Of a stretch of 64,000 nt of DNA, positions 42,345 through 55,400 are shown piece by piece (the stretch's first letter is position 1; every line of letters begins with the position of its first letter). The position numbers were made by a program, and so were the translations under genes. The notes under the pieces are model-generated. The model was not told the DNA's origin, did not search any database, and was given only the letters and a program-made list of their open reading frames with translations. Origin of the DNA: Trebouxia sp. TZW2008 (Eukaryota > Chlorophyta > Trebouxiophyceae > Trebouxiales > Trebouxiaceae); the NCBI GenBank assembly GCA_002118135.1, contig BDIU01000084.1:53486-117485 (forward strand). The letters are read 5' to 3'.

Positions 42345-42808
42345 CGAGTTTGCACCAGCGTCGCGAAGACGATGCGGTCAGAGCGTTGGACTCCGGTCGT
42401 TGATCAGGTAATCAGCGAAGTTGCCAACTTGAACAATTTCCGCGTACGCAAAGCTCGCAGCGTACTTAGAGCTGGCGAAGATTGACAAACATCAGCGTTG
42501 CAAAGCGTAGATTGTCATTCGGTCGCGCGCACGGCTGCAATTCCCAATGCAAGCTCGTTCATGCGCGCATACCTGATGCTCTTCTTCCATGGCAGCAGAC
42601 GGTCAACTCAGCGGAACTCGCAGCGCTCCTGTGCGCGCGCGCAATCCAAGACTTGATTAGCGCGATTGATTACGTCGGCGCTGTCGATTGACCTAGACGG
42701 ATCGACGGAGTCGGTAGCAGAGATGGATCGTAGTTGACCGTGCATGCACATCAGACTCACAGTTGGTCTGTGACTCCGGCTGTCGCAAAGGGTTGCATCC
42801 GTCCCGTT
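42345..42808. promoter_or_regulatory. Bidirectional promoter region SEC24 / EMC1
   Basis: 464 bp between opposed start codons of two early-secretory-pathway genes. It is richer in CG dinucleotides (GCGCGCGCG at about 42632) than the introns, as expected of a promoter. No specific transcription-factor site is claimed. Confidence 0.6.
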
Positions 42809-45800
42809 ATGCGATCAGGGACCTGCTTTGGGCTGTTATTCCTTCTGACCGCCTCGGGGGCATTGGCAATCTACGAAGAGCAGGCTGGCGAGAACGATTG
42901 GCACTCTGAGTTTGTAGGTCAGCCCTTCCAGACAGAGGTGCTGCGCAGAGACCATGTCGTGGTAGCGACATCGCTCAACGTCGTAGCCGCGCTTCGACTC
43001 AACAGTGGCAGCGTCTCCTGGCGTCAGATCCTGCAGGAGTCCGATCAGCTGCAAAGCTTTACTGTGCTCACCAAACCCAGTGAAGTCGTGTCCCTCTCCA
43101 GCTCCGGCACCGTGCTGCGTGCATGGCGGTCAGATGATGGCGCCTTGCTGTGGGAACAGCAGCTTTTGTCAGGCACTGCAGCTGCAAGCGCTGCTGTCTA
43201 TACTCTTCCTGAAGCAAATGCTGGCAGCGGCGAAGGCATTGCTGTGGTAGCAGCAGGCACCATTCAGGTCTGCCTTATAAGGCAGCAAGTGTACATGCTG
43301 CCAATGCAGCTGGTCAATGAGCAGATCCTGACGTGCGTCTGGTCCACAAGCAAATCAATGCGTTGCTGCAGGTCTACTCAGGTGTGAAAGGCGCGCTGTT
43401 GTGGGAAGCACGCAGCTCGTCAACATGGCTGGGGGCAAGCAACCCCCTCATCACAGGCAGCAGGGAGGCTGGCAATGAGGCAGTCGGCATTGCTGGCATC
43501 ACTAGCAGGTGCCTTGAAAGGCTTGCACTTGTCAAAAGCCCCTGCATGAGAGCTCTTGAGCTCAATTGCAATGTAGCATGCAGCGGTGCCACCTGTCATG
43601 TCAGTGACAGATATTGTGCACCTTGTCAGCTCAGAAGCATTGACAAGGCTGCCAAAGCCAAGTTTTTGGACCTGCTGCACTGGGTTTCACAATGCCAAAT
43701 TAAGCATACAACTATGTCACCAAACAAGCCATACTCAAAACACACATTTGACCGGAATTGGGCAACATTGTGTGCGTCTAATAAGCAATGCAAAGTGTGA
43801 CGACCAATGTGTGATGTAGCGGCGCATTGGACGTTCTGCAGCTGTCACTGGCGTCAGGTGAAGTCCTCAGCAAAGCTGCACACAGCGTACCCAGATCTGT
43901 CAGCCTCGACCCTGCTGTGCTGCTGCGTGACAGCTTGGTAGCAGCTATCAGCTCTGATGGCCAGCAGCTCTGCTTTGCAAGCTCAGATGGTAAGTGCTTG
44001 TGCATGCACGTGTGTTGTGTGGGCAGTAGCTTGCATATCAGATCCAAGTGGTGGTGTGGCAGGGTTACATTTAATGACATGTATGACTTGACGATGTCTG
44101 TAGAGGCGCATTGTGCACGTCTTGCCTATGCCTTTTCCCGAACACAGATGTCCAGAGTATACAACATGCCTGGGGCGAGACTTTTGCACAGGTAACAAAC
44201 ATACGTGGCACATGTGGAAAGCCATTTGTCTTGTTCTTTGTTGCTGCTGCTTGCCTGAAGATCTCGTTTAGCTGTGATTTGGAGCTTCATCAACAGAGGA
44301 CACCACCAGCTTGAGCCTGACCTATGATGTTCGGAGCAGGCATGTTGGCTGGTACCATACAGGCCTTCACAGCATATTTGTGTTGTACGTTTACAGCAAA
44401 CCAGCCTGGTCTGATTCCAGCGCTTCATCACTGGCCATGCTGGTCACGCTGCTCAGAACAAGCAGCCTTACGAGACAAAGTCTTGGGTCACACAGTCTTC
44501 ATGCCTGTTCCAGAGTGTGGAACGCACTGTTATGTCTGATATATTCATTGTGATTTGTGCAGGAAACCAGCCTCTGACATGCAAGGCATGGTCAGACATC
44601 AGCCCAGCAATCAAGGACAGGCATCAGGGCGCCTTCCTGCTGCTCAAGTCAGACAATGCAATTGCTGTCAAGTTCAGCTCAGGAGTGCTGGTCATCAGTG
44701 TAGCCAAAGGCAGCATTCAGCATGCAACCTTCCTTCCAGGTGGCTATCAGATAAACTGCTTTGTCACCGCAGTGAAGGCGACTGGAGGCATTGCAGTGCT
44801 ATACAGTGCAGTGCGGTGCAGTGCTCAATTTCATGCATACACTATGTTCACAGCACAGCTGGCAAAGCTGAACACTGAGATAAAGTTATGTTTTCTGGCA
44901 CCCCTTCTGTGTGGCAAGCTGCTCTGTCATCTTAAGACACCTGTACAATTGTCCAATTTCAGTTGTCAACAGTGTTGTCTTGTGACTGCATTAGATGACA
45001 GCTTGGCTACAGAGCAAGAGCAGAAATGTGTACTTGCAGGTGCCACTGCTGTCAGCAATCAGCTCACCTCATCAGGCTCTAGTACAGTCGCAGTGGCAGG
45101 CACCACAAACACTGGCAGCATTCAAATACACATAGTCTATGTCGACACTGCACAGATCAGCCAGCAGGTCACACTCAAGGGCATCAGCCTGCTGACCAAG
45201 GACAGCGCGCCAATTCAAATTTCAAAAGTGTTCCACCCAGCAGGCAGAGCAGCGGCCAAGCCCTTTGTGGGTTTGACTGCTGAAGATGGGACAATGCTCT
45301 TCACTAAGGGGGAAGAAGTTGTATGGAAGAGGGATGAAGCGCTTGCTGAGGTGTCAGCAGCGTTGTTTGTGGACTTGCCGGCTGATGCAAAAGCTGGGGA
45401 CTGTGTCGATGCCAGTCATAAGCAGACAGGCATCATGGACCAAATCCAATCACAGATCCTGAACCTCAAGGTACATGTCAGACTTACCTTCTACAGTGCT
45501 TTTGCACTTGGACATCCTTTAAATGCTGGCAGATCTGCGCAGCAAGCAGTCTGTTCAGCCCCACATGAAGCTCAACATGCACCGTCGCTTGACAGGGTGC
45601 TTGAAACCTGTATGTGGGTATCATGCAAAAGCATTGGTTTTTTGTTCGCGCCATAAATGCTGTTTATAGTTAAAACAGTGATAATTTTCTTGCCAGTCTG
45701 CGGCTGCAGGAGCTCAAAAGTTCAAGGACAAACAGCAGTTTTGGCATACAATCTAAGCACCGAATAGCGATTTTGGCTTGTCTTTTCTGTTACCAACTCG

Positions 45801-48800
45801 AGACAGTGCAAATCTTAACTCTGTACGCCAGCCGCTGTTGGAGTCTTCCCTGGAACACAGCCTGTTTTTGCTCATGATTTGTAGATTGAAGCTCATGGCA
45901 TGCACCTTTGATGACACTGACCTGATTGCCCCTTTTGCATGCTGAAGCCATTTTGGAATGTGTTGCAGCCAGAGGAACAAACGCAGCTGACTCATCCCAA
46001 CATGGCCTCACTGCTGTTGATATAGTGGCAGCTGCATATGATTCAGCCAGAGGAGAAAGCATATCGGACTTTTGTTACATATCCTCAGGGATGATTTGCA
46101 ATGGTGAAATGAGAATGCATCAAGTCAGAAAGACTGCGCTCCTTTGCATGACCTCAGCTGTATTGCCAAATGGTGCAGGGACAGCTGAATGTGATCAAGC
46201 CAGAGGAGAAAGCTCAGCTAGCGCGGCTCAAGGCCAGCCTGAGTGACCGGCTGATGCCCACGCGAGACACCAATGGCTTCAGGAAGCTGCTGGTTGTGCT
46301 GTCCCGTGCTGGTAAAACCCCTTGTCTTGTCAATCACAAGCAGCATCAATAAGCACCTCAAAATTGTGAGAGTAAAGATGGCAATAGTACCAGCAGTGAT
46401 AAGTAGCATTGCGATGCACAGAATGTTTGAAAAAGTAGAATTGAGCATGACATGGCAGCATTGGTCGCACAGTTCAGACACATGTACGCAAGTCCAGAAA
46501 CGCCTGACAGGTGCAGAGAAACATCCTGTCAACAATGTTTGCCTGGTGGAGCTGCAAACACTTTGGTCTCACGTTTGCAGGCAGACTGCCAGGGCTGCAC
46601 ATCAGCGACGGCCACATCATGTGGTCCCTGACACACTCAAGACACCAGTCTCCTCAGCAGATTTTGCCGTGGAGGTCCTGTCATGATCTGCAAAGAGCGC
46701 CAGAGCTGCTCACAACTTATAGTGCAGCAACGCTGTCATTTGAACCAAGGGGCTGAAGCTGACTTGTGTCAATGTGCGCAGGCAAGCTGTCAGGGATGCA
46801 TAGTACGCAAGCCATGTCATGTAGTCCCTGACACACCCAAGACAGCAGGCTCCTCTACAAAACTTCCCATGGAGGTTATTTCATGACCTACAAAAGACCG
46901 CCAGAGCTGCTCACACTTCACAGCACAATTACTGTGACAGTTGTCTCAAGGCATATTGCAGCTGACTGAGGCCAATGTTTGCAGGCAAGCTGTCAGGGCT
47001 GCACAGCGGCGACGGTCATGTCATGTGGTCCCTGACATACCCAAGACACCAGGTCCCTCAGCACATACTGCCGTGGAGGTCCTTTCATGACCTGCAAAGA
47101 GCGCCAGAGCTGCTCACAATGCATAGTGCAGCAGCATTCAGCTCTTACAGCATTGTGAATGCACATTCTGGCAGGGAACTTGGCTCTGGGGACATTAGCT
47201 TTCCGGTCATTCAGGTAAAGCATCAACTCTTTGCCCTTGTGTTGCACTCACTGAAATTGGGCTTTTGCTGCATCACTTGGATACTGTTCAAAGTCACATG
47301 CAGTTCTTCCAGCCCGAGATTGCCACCTTGCAGCTGTTGACAGCATTCTCTAGTCAGCGGGCTTGCCCATCTCGCCGTCTTTGCAAAACACGATGTGCAC
47401 AGTCAGCAAGAAGCAGATTGATCTAACCGCAGACAGTACGTTGAAGTCACCTGTCTTGCTGCCTCCCATCCTTCCTTCACAGTGCTCATTGCAGGTTGCA
47501 CACTGAATCTCGTTGTCGTGATTGATTTCATAATTTGACACCTGTGCCCTTGCAAACGCAAGGTAGGTAACAGGTATGCCTAACCCTGTTTCTGCCATTG
47601 TGATGTCTCCGACCCCAAAGTCATGTTGGTTTCTGCAGCCTGGTGCTAGCAATGAATATTTTGTCATGCAAGAGACAAGCTGAACAACCCGTGCGCAAAG
47701 CATTGGCAGTGTACACTGTAGTGAGTATGACATCCTGCTGCAGGTGTTGGAGTTGCCACAACTGCTGCATGACAAGGAGGCAGAGCAGCATGTGTACCTG
47801 CTCATAGGGGGCAAGGGCGGCAAACGAGTGCAGCTGCTCCCTGACAATGTCCAGTCCAAGCAGCTGTTGCAGTCACTCTCTACTGACGTCTTCTTTTGGC
47901 AAGAAGATAAACCAGCAGGTACAAATGCAGAATTTTGTCACACAACTCCGCTTGGCCAACAGACAATCCAGCAGACATGTTACAAATTGTCATCTGTCAT
48001 CTTGAGTATTGGCAAGGCACGGCCATTTTGACAAACACCTGATGTGAACTAGCTGCATCAGTCATTGGCTGCTGCAGTTGCTGCTTGCCATGTTGTCACA
48101 AGTCAGCTCTGATGCAGCTTTCATGCAAGGGTTGTGTGGTTGCTGAATACTGGACACATCTCCATGCACGACATGATGCTCATACACAGCTTACATTGCT
48201 GTTCCAGTGCTGGTTGATTTGGTTCTGATGTCAGCATGCGCACTGGCTGATCCTCATGGCAAATTGATCACCATCAATGCAAGCATTTGAGCCTAAGAGT
48301 CTTTCAATCTAGTGTCCTGTGAGCAGGCAGCCTGACTGGATTCATATCAACAGGCAGAAATTGGCAGTGATGCAGCTGTGGTCCAGTGTGTTTGCCACCC
48401 CTGGTTGCGCACTGCTGGAGGTTGTGGCCCGCAATCCAGTGCACTGCGGCAAAGACGTGACTCACAACTGCACACTGTTGACTGTATGTTGTATGAGCAG
48501 GCACTTTGACCGGTTTCCACATTAACAGGCAGACGCTGGCAGTGACACAGCTGTGGTCCAGTGTGTTTGCCACCCCTGGCACTGCACTGCTGGAGGTGGC
48601 AGCCCGCAACCCTGCAGACCAGGTTTACTCACAAGCCAAGGTACATCTGCGCCCTCCTGCCTATTGTCAGATTGGTTGCCATATCCTGCAGTCCTCTCTT
48701 GACAGGACGCTCGACATAAAGTAAATCTTGGTGTCAGGGCAACGGGAATTCATTGACTGCATTCTGACTGCAGTGGTGTTTATGAGCAGGGACAGTCTCA

Positions 48801-51707
48801 TGCAAGGACGCTGATGGGACCAAACGCACTTGTTACTTCAAAGGAAAGTGCACATGCTTGCCAGTGGGTGTTCAGGACTATGCAAGAGGGAAGCAATGAG
48901 TTATCTCTAGATGCTCATCAGAACCTCATGTACCGTTGCAAGACATTTCAAAACAAAATCTTTGAGAGCCAGCAGCTTTTAGCCAGAAGTCCACAGCATG
49001 CTTGCCTGTCTGCAGCTTTTTAATACAAGAGCTTGGGTTTCCAGCACATCAGTCCCAGCACAATGGTTGTAGCATCAGCCTGCTTTCAGCCTCCTTGTAC
49101 AGGCATAAGTAGCCGCTCGAGCCTCACAAACCAATCTCTTTCTGCAGATCTTGGGCAATAAGAGCTTGAAGATCAAGTACCTGAACCCCAGCACAGTGTT
49201 TGTGGCCACAGGCCCGCCTCAGGGGCGGCTGACAGAGGATATCAACCCAGGCAGCACACTGCTGACTGTGCAGATCTTGGACACTGTTACAGGCGCCCCC
49301 ATACACCGCCAAGTTCACAAGGTAAATCATCAGCAGTGTCTTGACCTTGACGCTGTTGCTGCACCTTTGGCTTTGAGGTACACACACAGATAAGGCAATG
49401 CTGATTTTTTGCTGACAACGCTGTTGTTGGTGCTGTTGTCCATGCACATCTTGGACACTGTGATTGGCACCTTGATAGACCGCCAGGTCCACAAGGTCTA
49501 TAGAACAACTGTTGCCTGCAGGGTCGTCAAGGTCCAATGCATGCACAATTTGTGGAGAACTGGGTAGCCTGCCATCACTTTGATGTCACCAACCACAGGT
49601 GGAAGATGTCACGCATACTGTAGCGTTATCAGCACTTGCTGTCTGCAGGGCTGTCGAGGCCCAGTGCACGCGCAGTTTGTGGAGAACTGGGTGGCATACC
49701 ATTACTTTGATGTCACCAACCACAGATGGGAGATGTCGGTGCTAGAGCTGTATAACAAGGCGCAAGGCAATGTGACTATCTCTGACATGGTGTTTGGCAA
49801 GATCAGAAACAGCATGTCATCTTATGAGCCAGTGCCTGCTGAGGTGAGGCTTTCAGTAGAAGGTTGAGCAGCCTGCAAAACATGTGTTACATCTGTCAAT
49901 GATCAACCTGTTGATATGCAGCGTCTGCAGTGCCTATCTATAACTGCCTGCCTTCTCTTTGTAGCGACTGCAATCGATATCAACAAAATTTAGCATTGCC
50001 CTTGAAGCAATTGAGAACTGATCCATGCCGGTGGAATGCAGTGGCTGGTTCCCAGTTGCATTTTCCTTACTACAAGCATGTCCTTGGATTATGTTTGCTT
50101 CTATCATAAAGTCGCTTTTATTTTGCCCAATCACAGTTGTCTGGACATGACGGTATGCAGGTATTGAGGCAATCCTTCTTCATTGACACAGCAGTCAAGG
50201 CCATGGGTGTCAGCTCCACAATGCACGGCATCAGCAGCAAGTTCCTGCTGCTTGGCACACTGTCAGATCAGGTACAGTCCAACTGTCTGCACCGTCCTGA
50301 CAGACAGTGTTATGCAACGTTTTGGCAAGCTAGACCCTGCGCCGTATGCATCCCTTCAAGGTCGCCTATGATGCTCAAAGGCAAAGAATGACAATACAAG
50401 TCTGTATTGTTGCACAAACGTGGTGTCACATCCAGCCCAAATATATTTCTCATTTGTGGTCATCCCCAGCACATGCATATTGATGCATGTACATAGCTGC
50501 ATCTTTTCACAGCATGCCTGATTGCATGTGTATTCTGACAAAGGAACTGTACATAGTACACACAAAGCATGCATCAGCTTGTGCGCAGAATTCATGTTTG
50601 TGCGCTGCTCTGCAGGTGTATATGCTTGACAAGCGTCTGCTAGACCCAAGGCGCCCAATTGGCAAGCCCTCACAAGATGATCAGCTGGAGCAGCTCATAC
50701 CCTATCAGCAAGACCTACCCTTGGTGCCACTGCAATACGCGACACACAGCAGACAGGTTGCTCAGCTCTCAGGTGAGCTCATTTCAGTGAATTGCCATAC
50801 GCTCCATCTCCGTGACTTGTACAAGTTTCAGCATTGATTCTGCTGACTGTCAATTGCACATGCACCTGTGCTTTGAAATTGCAAGTGCAATGCTGGACTT
50901 GCCCTTGGTGTCACTTCAATATGCGACACACAGCAGACAGGTTGCTCAGCTCTCAGCTGATTTCCTTTGGTAAAGCATTGGTTCTGCTGACTGCCATCAA
51001 CACATACACCTGTGTTTTCAAAATGTGAGTGCAATGTGGGACCTGCCCCTTGTGCCACTTCAGAATCCTACTCATGGCAGACAGGTTGCTCAGCTCTCAT
51101 GTGCGTACATTTGGTGATTTCCCTCCAGTATGCTACACGCAGCAGACAGATCGCTCAGCTCTCAGGTCATTTGAATTGGTGCAGCTGCAATTTCACAAAA
51201 TGATATGCCCTCAAATGCCTGTGATGTCAGATCAGCTGAGAGGTTCAGTATATCACATCTGGCTCAAAACCCACTTTGCACATCAAATTGATATACTGGT
51301 CAGCTCTTACATCAAGGAAAGCTTCCTGAAACATCAATTGTTGCTGTGCCTTGGCATTGATTGATTGATTGATCAATGCCCGTGCAAACGCGAGGTCGGT
51401 GCCTTGGCATTGCAAGTGTGTGATGCGCCAATGCAGACAGTGGGCATGACGGAGAAGTGTAACAAGCATTTCTGTGATGCTCGCAGGCATTGCTACAAGT
51501 CCTGCAAATCTGGAGTCAACTTCACTCATGTTGGCATATGGCTTGGATCTATTTTTTGCAAGGATACAGCCCAATCAGGCATTTGATTCATTACAAGATG
51601 ACTTCCCATATGCGTTCCTGGTGTTGATTACCTTGATTCTGACTGGTGCTGTGCTAGTGTTCAAGCGCATTGATGATAAGTCAACTACACAGCGAAAGTG
51701 GTTGTGA
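42809..51707 (+). CDS. EMC1: ER membrane protein complex subunit 1, 14 exons
   Basis: Largest, lumenal beta-propeller subunit of the EMC insertase. Exons: 42809-43267, 43372-43508, 43820-43989, 44563-44739, 45040-45470, 46179-46311, 46985-47214, 47744-47918, 48501-48640, 49148-49321, 49649-49843, 50161-50271, 50616-50772, 51487-51707; 2910 nt, 969 aa, as in other EMC1. It opens with a signal peptide (MRSGTCFGLLFLLTASGALA) followed by IYEEQAGENDWH, like IYEDQVG..DW of animal EMC1. Later family marks are RVVATSL-type propeller strands, SGLHSGDGHVMWSL, VHAQFVENWVAYHYFDVTNH, LDPRRPIGKPSQDDQLEQLI and LESTSLMLAYGLDLFFARIQ. A single C-terminal membrane helix (FLVLITLILTGAVLVF) precedes a short basic cytosolic tail. 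An optional extra exon near 44150-44190 (DVQSIQHAWGE) cannot be excluded. Confidence 0.96.
45955..46080 (+). repeat. Two echoes of EMC1 exon 6
   Basis: GTTGCAGCCAGAGGAACAAACGCAGCTGAC reads QPEEQTQLTHP against KPEEKAQLARL of the true exon. A second at 46044 (TTCAGCCAGAGGAGAAAGC) matches AAGCCAGAGGAGAAAGC at 46199. Confidence 0.8.
46578..46984 (+). repeat. Two full-length echoes of EMC1 exon 7
   Basis: Acceptor-exon copies start at 46583 and about 46786 ahead of the true exon at 46985, a period near 202-205 bp. Copy 1 is open for over 170 bp (GLHISDGHIMWSLTHSRHQ, then LPWRSCHDLQRAPELLTTY) before a stop. Copy 2 meets a stop after about 16 codons. Neither shows the true donor at the exon end. 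Confidence 0.95.
48310..48455 (+). repeat. Echo of EMC1 exon 9
   Basis: GAGCAG/GCAGCCTGACTGGATTC..LAVMQLWSSVFATPGCALLEV copies the true exon (LAVTQLWSSVFATPGTALLEV, 48501-48640), about 190 bp upstream. One base is missing near its start, so it would shift the frame. Confidence 0.95.
48757..48773. repeat. Dispersed repeat core, copy 3
   Basis: CTGCATTCTGACTGCAG, matching 17242-17258 and 28797-28812. Confidence 0.4.
49440..49506 (+). repeat. Echo of EMC1 exon 10 tail and donor
   Basis: ATCTTGGACACTGTGATTGG...CGCCAGGTCCACAAG/GTCTAT copies ATCTTGGACACTGTTACAGG...CGCCAAGTTCACAAG/GTAAAT. Confidence 0.95.
49517..49615 (+). repeat. Echo of EMC1 exon 11 head
   Basis: CCTGCAG/GGTCGTCAAGGTCCAATGCATG then FVENWVACHHFDVTNHRW, against FVENWVAYHYFDVTNHRW in the true exon at 49649. 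The spacing is about 125 bp. Confidence 0.95.
50890..51168 (+). repeat. Three echoes of EMC1 exon 13 tail and donor
   Basis: The exon end CAGACAGGTTGCTCAGCTCTCAG/GTGAGC (50750-50778) is repeated at 50934, 51079 and 51144. The last ends CAGCTCTCAG/GTCATT and the second CAGCTCTCAT/GTGCGT. Confidence 0.95.
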
Positions 51708-52406
51708 CGAAATGTTTAGTTTACATAATATGAGCATGTGTAGTCATCACATCAGTGCTTGAGCTCTGCACAGCAGGAACCTGGCTACATGTGGCATATG
51801 GACAATCAGATGCAACCCATGGCTGGCCAGGCACGCGCAATTGCGCACCATGTAGCCTGGGTGTAATCAAGACTATCAGTATGCAATTTTGCTTCCACAG
51901 TCGCCAAAACTGACCTTCTGCCACCGCTTGCCAGCTGAACCGACGTGAAAATTTGAGCAGTCAGATAAGCCAGGCTCCCGAGGGGTGCCCGGCTGTAATT
52001 CATTTGGTGTCGGTAAACAAACCCACCCAGCACAAGATAAACAAATGGCATACATAATGCTGTCAGCAAGTGTGGAGTAGGCAACTGTGTATTGCTGGCG
52101 TTACGGCCTGGCCTTGCCTTCGAGCTAGAGTATTTGTCAGCTGCTTCCGGAACAGCTGACTAACGCTGTATGTGGTGCCTCTCTCCGTGATCTTGGCGAA
52201 GTTGCAGCTGACGCATGTTACTGCTGCATATGTCTGCAGTGTAAAGAAGGCATGCCGTCCTGGTTGCACCTGCGCGTTTCAGTCGTTAACATCGTGCATA
52301 TGTGTGCAGCTCCGTAGCTTCTGTATGTCTTGCTCGGCGATTGCGAGATCTTGTACCTAACGCAGTCTTCTGCAGCAATACCCTTACGATCGACGCTCTC
52401 GACAGA
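51708..52406. other. Intergenic: EMC1 3' end and glucosyltransferase promoter
   Basis: No gene supported; a hydrophobic minus-strand frame at 51806-52084 lacks other support. It contains a perfect 12-bp palindrome GCGCAATTGCGC at 51835-51846. Confidence 0.45.
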
Positions 52407-55400
52407 ATGCAAGCAAGCAACGAAGCGAGTGGAAACGATGATTACTTCTCTCGACGCGACCTGCACCCACGCACGGGTGACTTCGCTGCCTTCACTGGCA
52501 GGACTTCATCGTCAGATGTCAGTCCACGATCTGACTTTCACGAAGACGTTCTCTCCGGTTTTGACCGCCATCAATCGAGAGAAAGCCAAGACATGCCTAC
52601 AGAGGCAGATGTCGAGCTCGAAGGCGTGACTGCAGACGGAGGTCTCGCTCTGAATGTCGGGTTCGACAGCGCACGTGGTTCACTTGGGCGAGCTGAGCAG
52701 CATCAGAGCCATGTAAGAGGTTTTCTGTCACTTGCTGCTTCCTGCTCCTTTTGAACGTGTGCACTGGCTAAATGTGTACAAGCAGTGTGCCTTGCTGCCA
52801 CGTCGATCAAAGCACATGCAAATGGAAGTGCCTGCTGAAGCCTGTGTAAGACTTGCAGGAGAAGCTTGATGGTCAAGTGGCTGCAACACAGCCATACAAA
52901 ACAGCGCACACTGATCACCCACCCATCGGCAGATCAGAACCGCGCGTGGTGCCACCTCTGGCCATTGTGCTCATGTGCGCTGGTACTCGCGGAGATGTGC
53001 AGCCTTTCATTGCTCTGGGGCTGGAGTTGCAGGTGCTCAGCTTGACTGAAGTGCATCAGCATGCACCTGTATTTCTCAGTGCTTTCCACGCGTTGCTGAC
53101 ATGGCACTGATCTCAGTGGCTACAACATTTGTACAACCTGCTGCATATGCAGCTTTATATCCATAAACCACATCATGCAATTTTCTGATTCTGATGTATG
53201 CTGATGTCATGGTCAACACAGCTTTCTACAGCTTGCAGAGTGGTTGCGGGCTCTCTTGTTTTGCTTATAGCTGCTAGTGAAATTACATAGTCAATCTCTG
53301 TTACCTGGCTGTTGGCTGGTGATGCAGAAACATGGCCACCAGTGCGGCATTACACGCGGCCTACAGGAAGTTTGCATCCTCTTTCGGAGAAAACTGATGT
53401 GGCCAAGCATCTCAGCATTCAATCTTCATCTGACTGGTGACTGCTAATGCAGAAACATGGCCACAGAGTGCGAGTGGCATCACACGCGGCCTACAGGAAG
53501 TTTGTGACCTCCTTTGGCCTTGAATTCTACCCTCTGGGTGGCGATCCAAAGGTGTGGCAAGGTTTTGCTCTGTGCAGCTGCGTTTGCCAAGCAACATGGC
53601 AGTGCTTTGTTGCTTGTAGTTACGTTGGGTAATCAAGTCGAGATACTAACTTCACTCAGCAGTTGATATGCTGTTGACTTCAAATGAACAATGTGAATGC
53701 AGTCAGCATGTGTGATCAAACACTCTCTGGCTTCGTTGAAGGAGCAGGCATGTATGTTTGCTGAAAGCGCTGTCTGATTTTGTCTCAACAGAGGCGCCCT
53801 GACATATCGTTGTCTTGTTCAAGGTTTGCAAACAAGCTTGCTGCTGCAAACTGTGCAGGCACAGGCTTCATTGTTGCAGGTGATATTTGATTGCCAGGGG
53901 CATCATTCACCTCTCATCGAGCACGATCCAAGAAAGTCAAATGCTGCTGCAAGAAATCAGCATACGAAAGCTCTATGTTGCAGGTGCTGTCTGACTACAT
54001 TGTAAAGAACAGGGGCATCATGCCAGGAAGTGCTCGGGATGCATATGACCAGTACAGGGAAGTGGAAGCCATTGTGATGTCCACTTACAAGGCGTGTGTA
54101 GACACTGATGTAGAAGGCAACGGAGACCCATTCACTGCACAGGTGTGACTTTTGGCATGACCTTTGAGCTATGCTCTCTGGTGAGCATAGCTCAATTTTG
54201 ATGGCCCATGGCTCTTGCATTTTTCTACACTTGCCGTCAGAAGTACAGAGGTTTGCACTTATCAAAACAACTCAGCCTCTTGCATCCACGCTTTTTTCTG
54301 CAGCCCTGGCAAACTTTGATATTGACTGTTTAGCCCTCTTTCTGCCTGACTGCTTTTCTGTTTGCGACAATGCAGCCTTTATCCGGATGTAAAGAAGCAC
54401 AGTGTGAGCACTACATTGCAATCATAGTTGGCATTATTGTGAAATGTGGCTATGCAGGCTATCATATCCAATCCGCCTACATATGGCCACATCCACTGCG
54501 CTGAAAAGCTGGGCGTTCCTCTTCAGATGTTCTTCACCATGCCCTGGACCCCTACCAAGGTACTCATCTCTAAGCTACTCAATTCATCTGAAACAATTTC
54601 TAAACCACTTGGCTCAAGCCAAGCTATTCCAGTTGCATGATTATCAGCAGGACAACATCTTGCAACACTGCAGTCTGCTGGCAAAGATATTTGTCAGTGC
54701 GTTCAGATGCACTAGCATGCTTCAAGCAACTGTCTGCAAGCCTGTCAAAGGCTGTTTTGACCAGCTTCTGATTTGGGTCTGAAAAGTTGTCTTTGCCCCG
54801 TGTCATGTTGCCAGCTGATCCACATTCCAAATTTGCAGCAAAGCATGCACAGGATGAAGTAAGACTGCTGCAGTGCAGGCGTTTCCGCACCCGCTGGCTC
54901 GGCTGAATGCAGTGAAGGACACACGGGCCGCAGGCTACCGCAATCTGCTGTCCTACATGGCAGTGGATGAGTTCACCTACACAGGTATCTGACCTGCGCT
55001 TGCATTCCTGTCAAATGCGTAGTTGTCGTAAATGCCTTACATAAAACATAGCATAGCATGATGCCTCACAGGGATGCTTATTGGTTGTGGCCGTATAAGG
55101 CGCCACAATGTGCAGCTCACAATGGCCATGAGTTCAATCATTTGTGCATTCCTGTTGTACAGTCAGGCATGGTCAGCTTGTCTTCTCAGTATCTAGATCA
55201 TGATAGATAGCTCCTATTGCAGCCTCCTGCTGAGGACAATATTGCAGTGAGTCCATCCTGCATGCTCTAAATTTGTAATGCGGATTTGCATCCTCCTCAA
55301 GTTTTGCAACTGTGGCTTGATAAGGAGATGTACGTTAGTTCAGATCTACTGCAGATGTTGTAGTACAGAATCCAAATTTATGTGAGATGATGCTCATGCT

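Noticed and set aside
42297..42485. Plus-strand frame upstream of EMC1
   Set aside because: Antisense to SEC24 exon 1 and the promoter; no signal of coding.
47350..47859. 169-codon minus-strand open frame
   Set aside because: Mostly the antisense shadow of EMC1 exon 8 plus intron; no family likeness or ATG-supported model.
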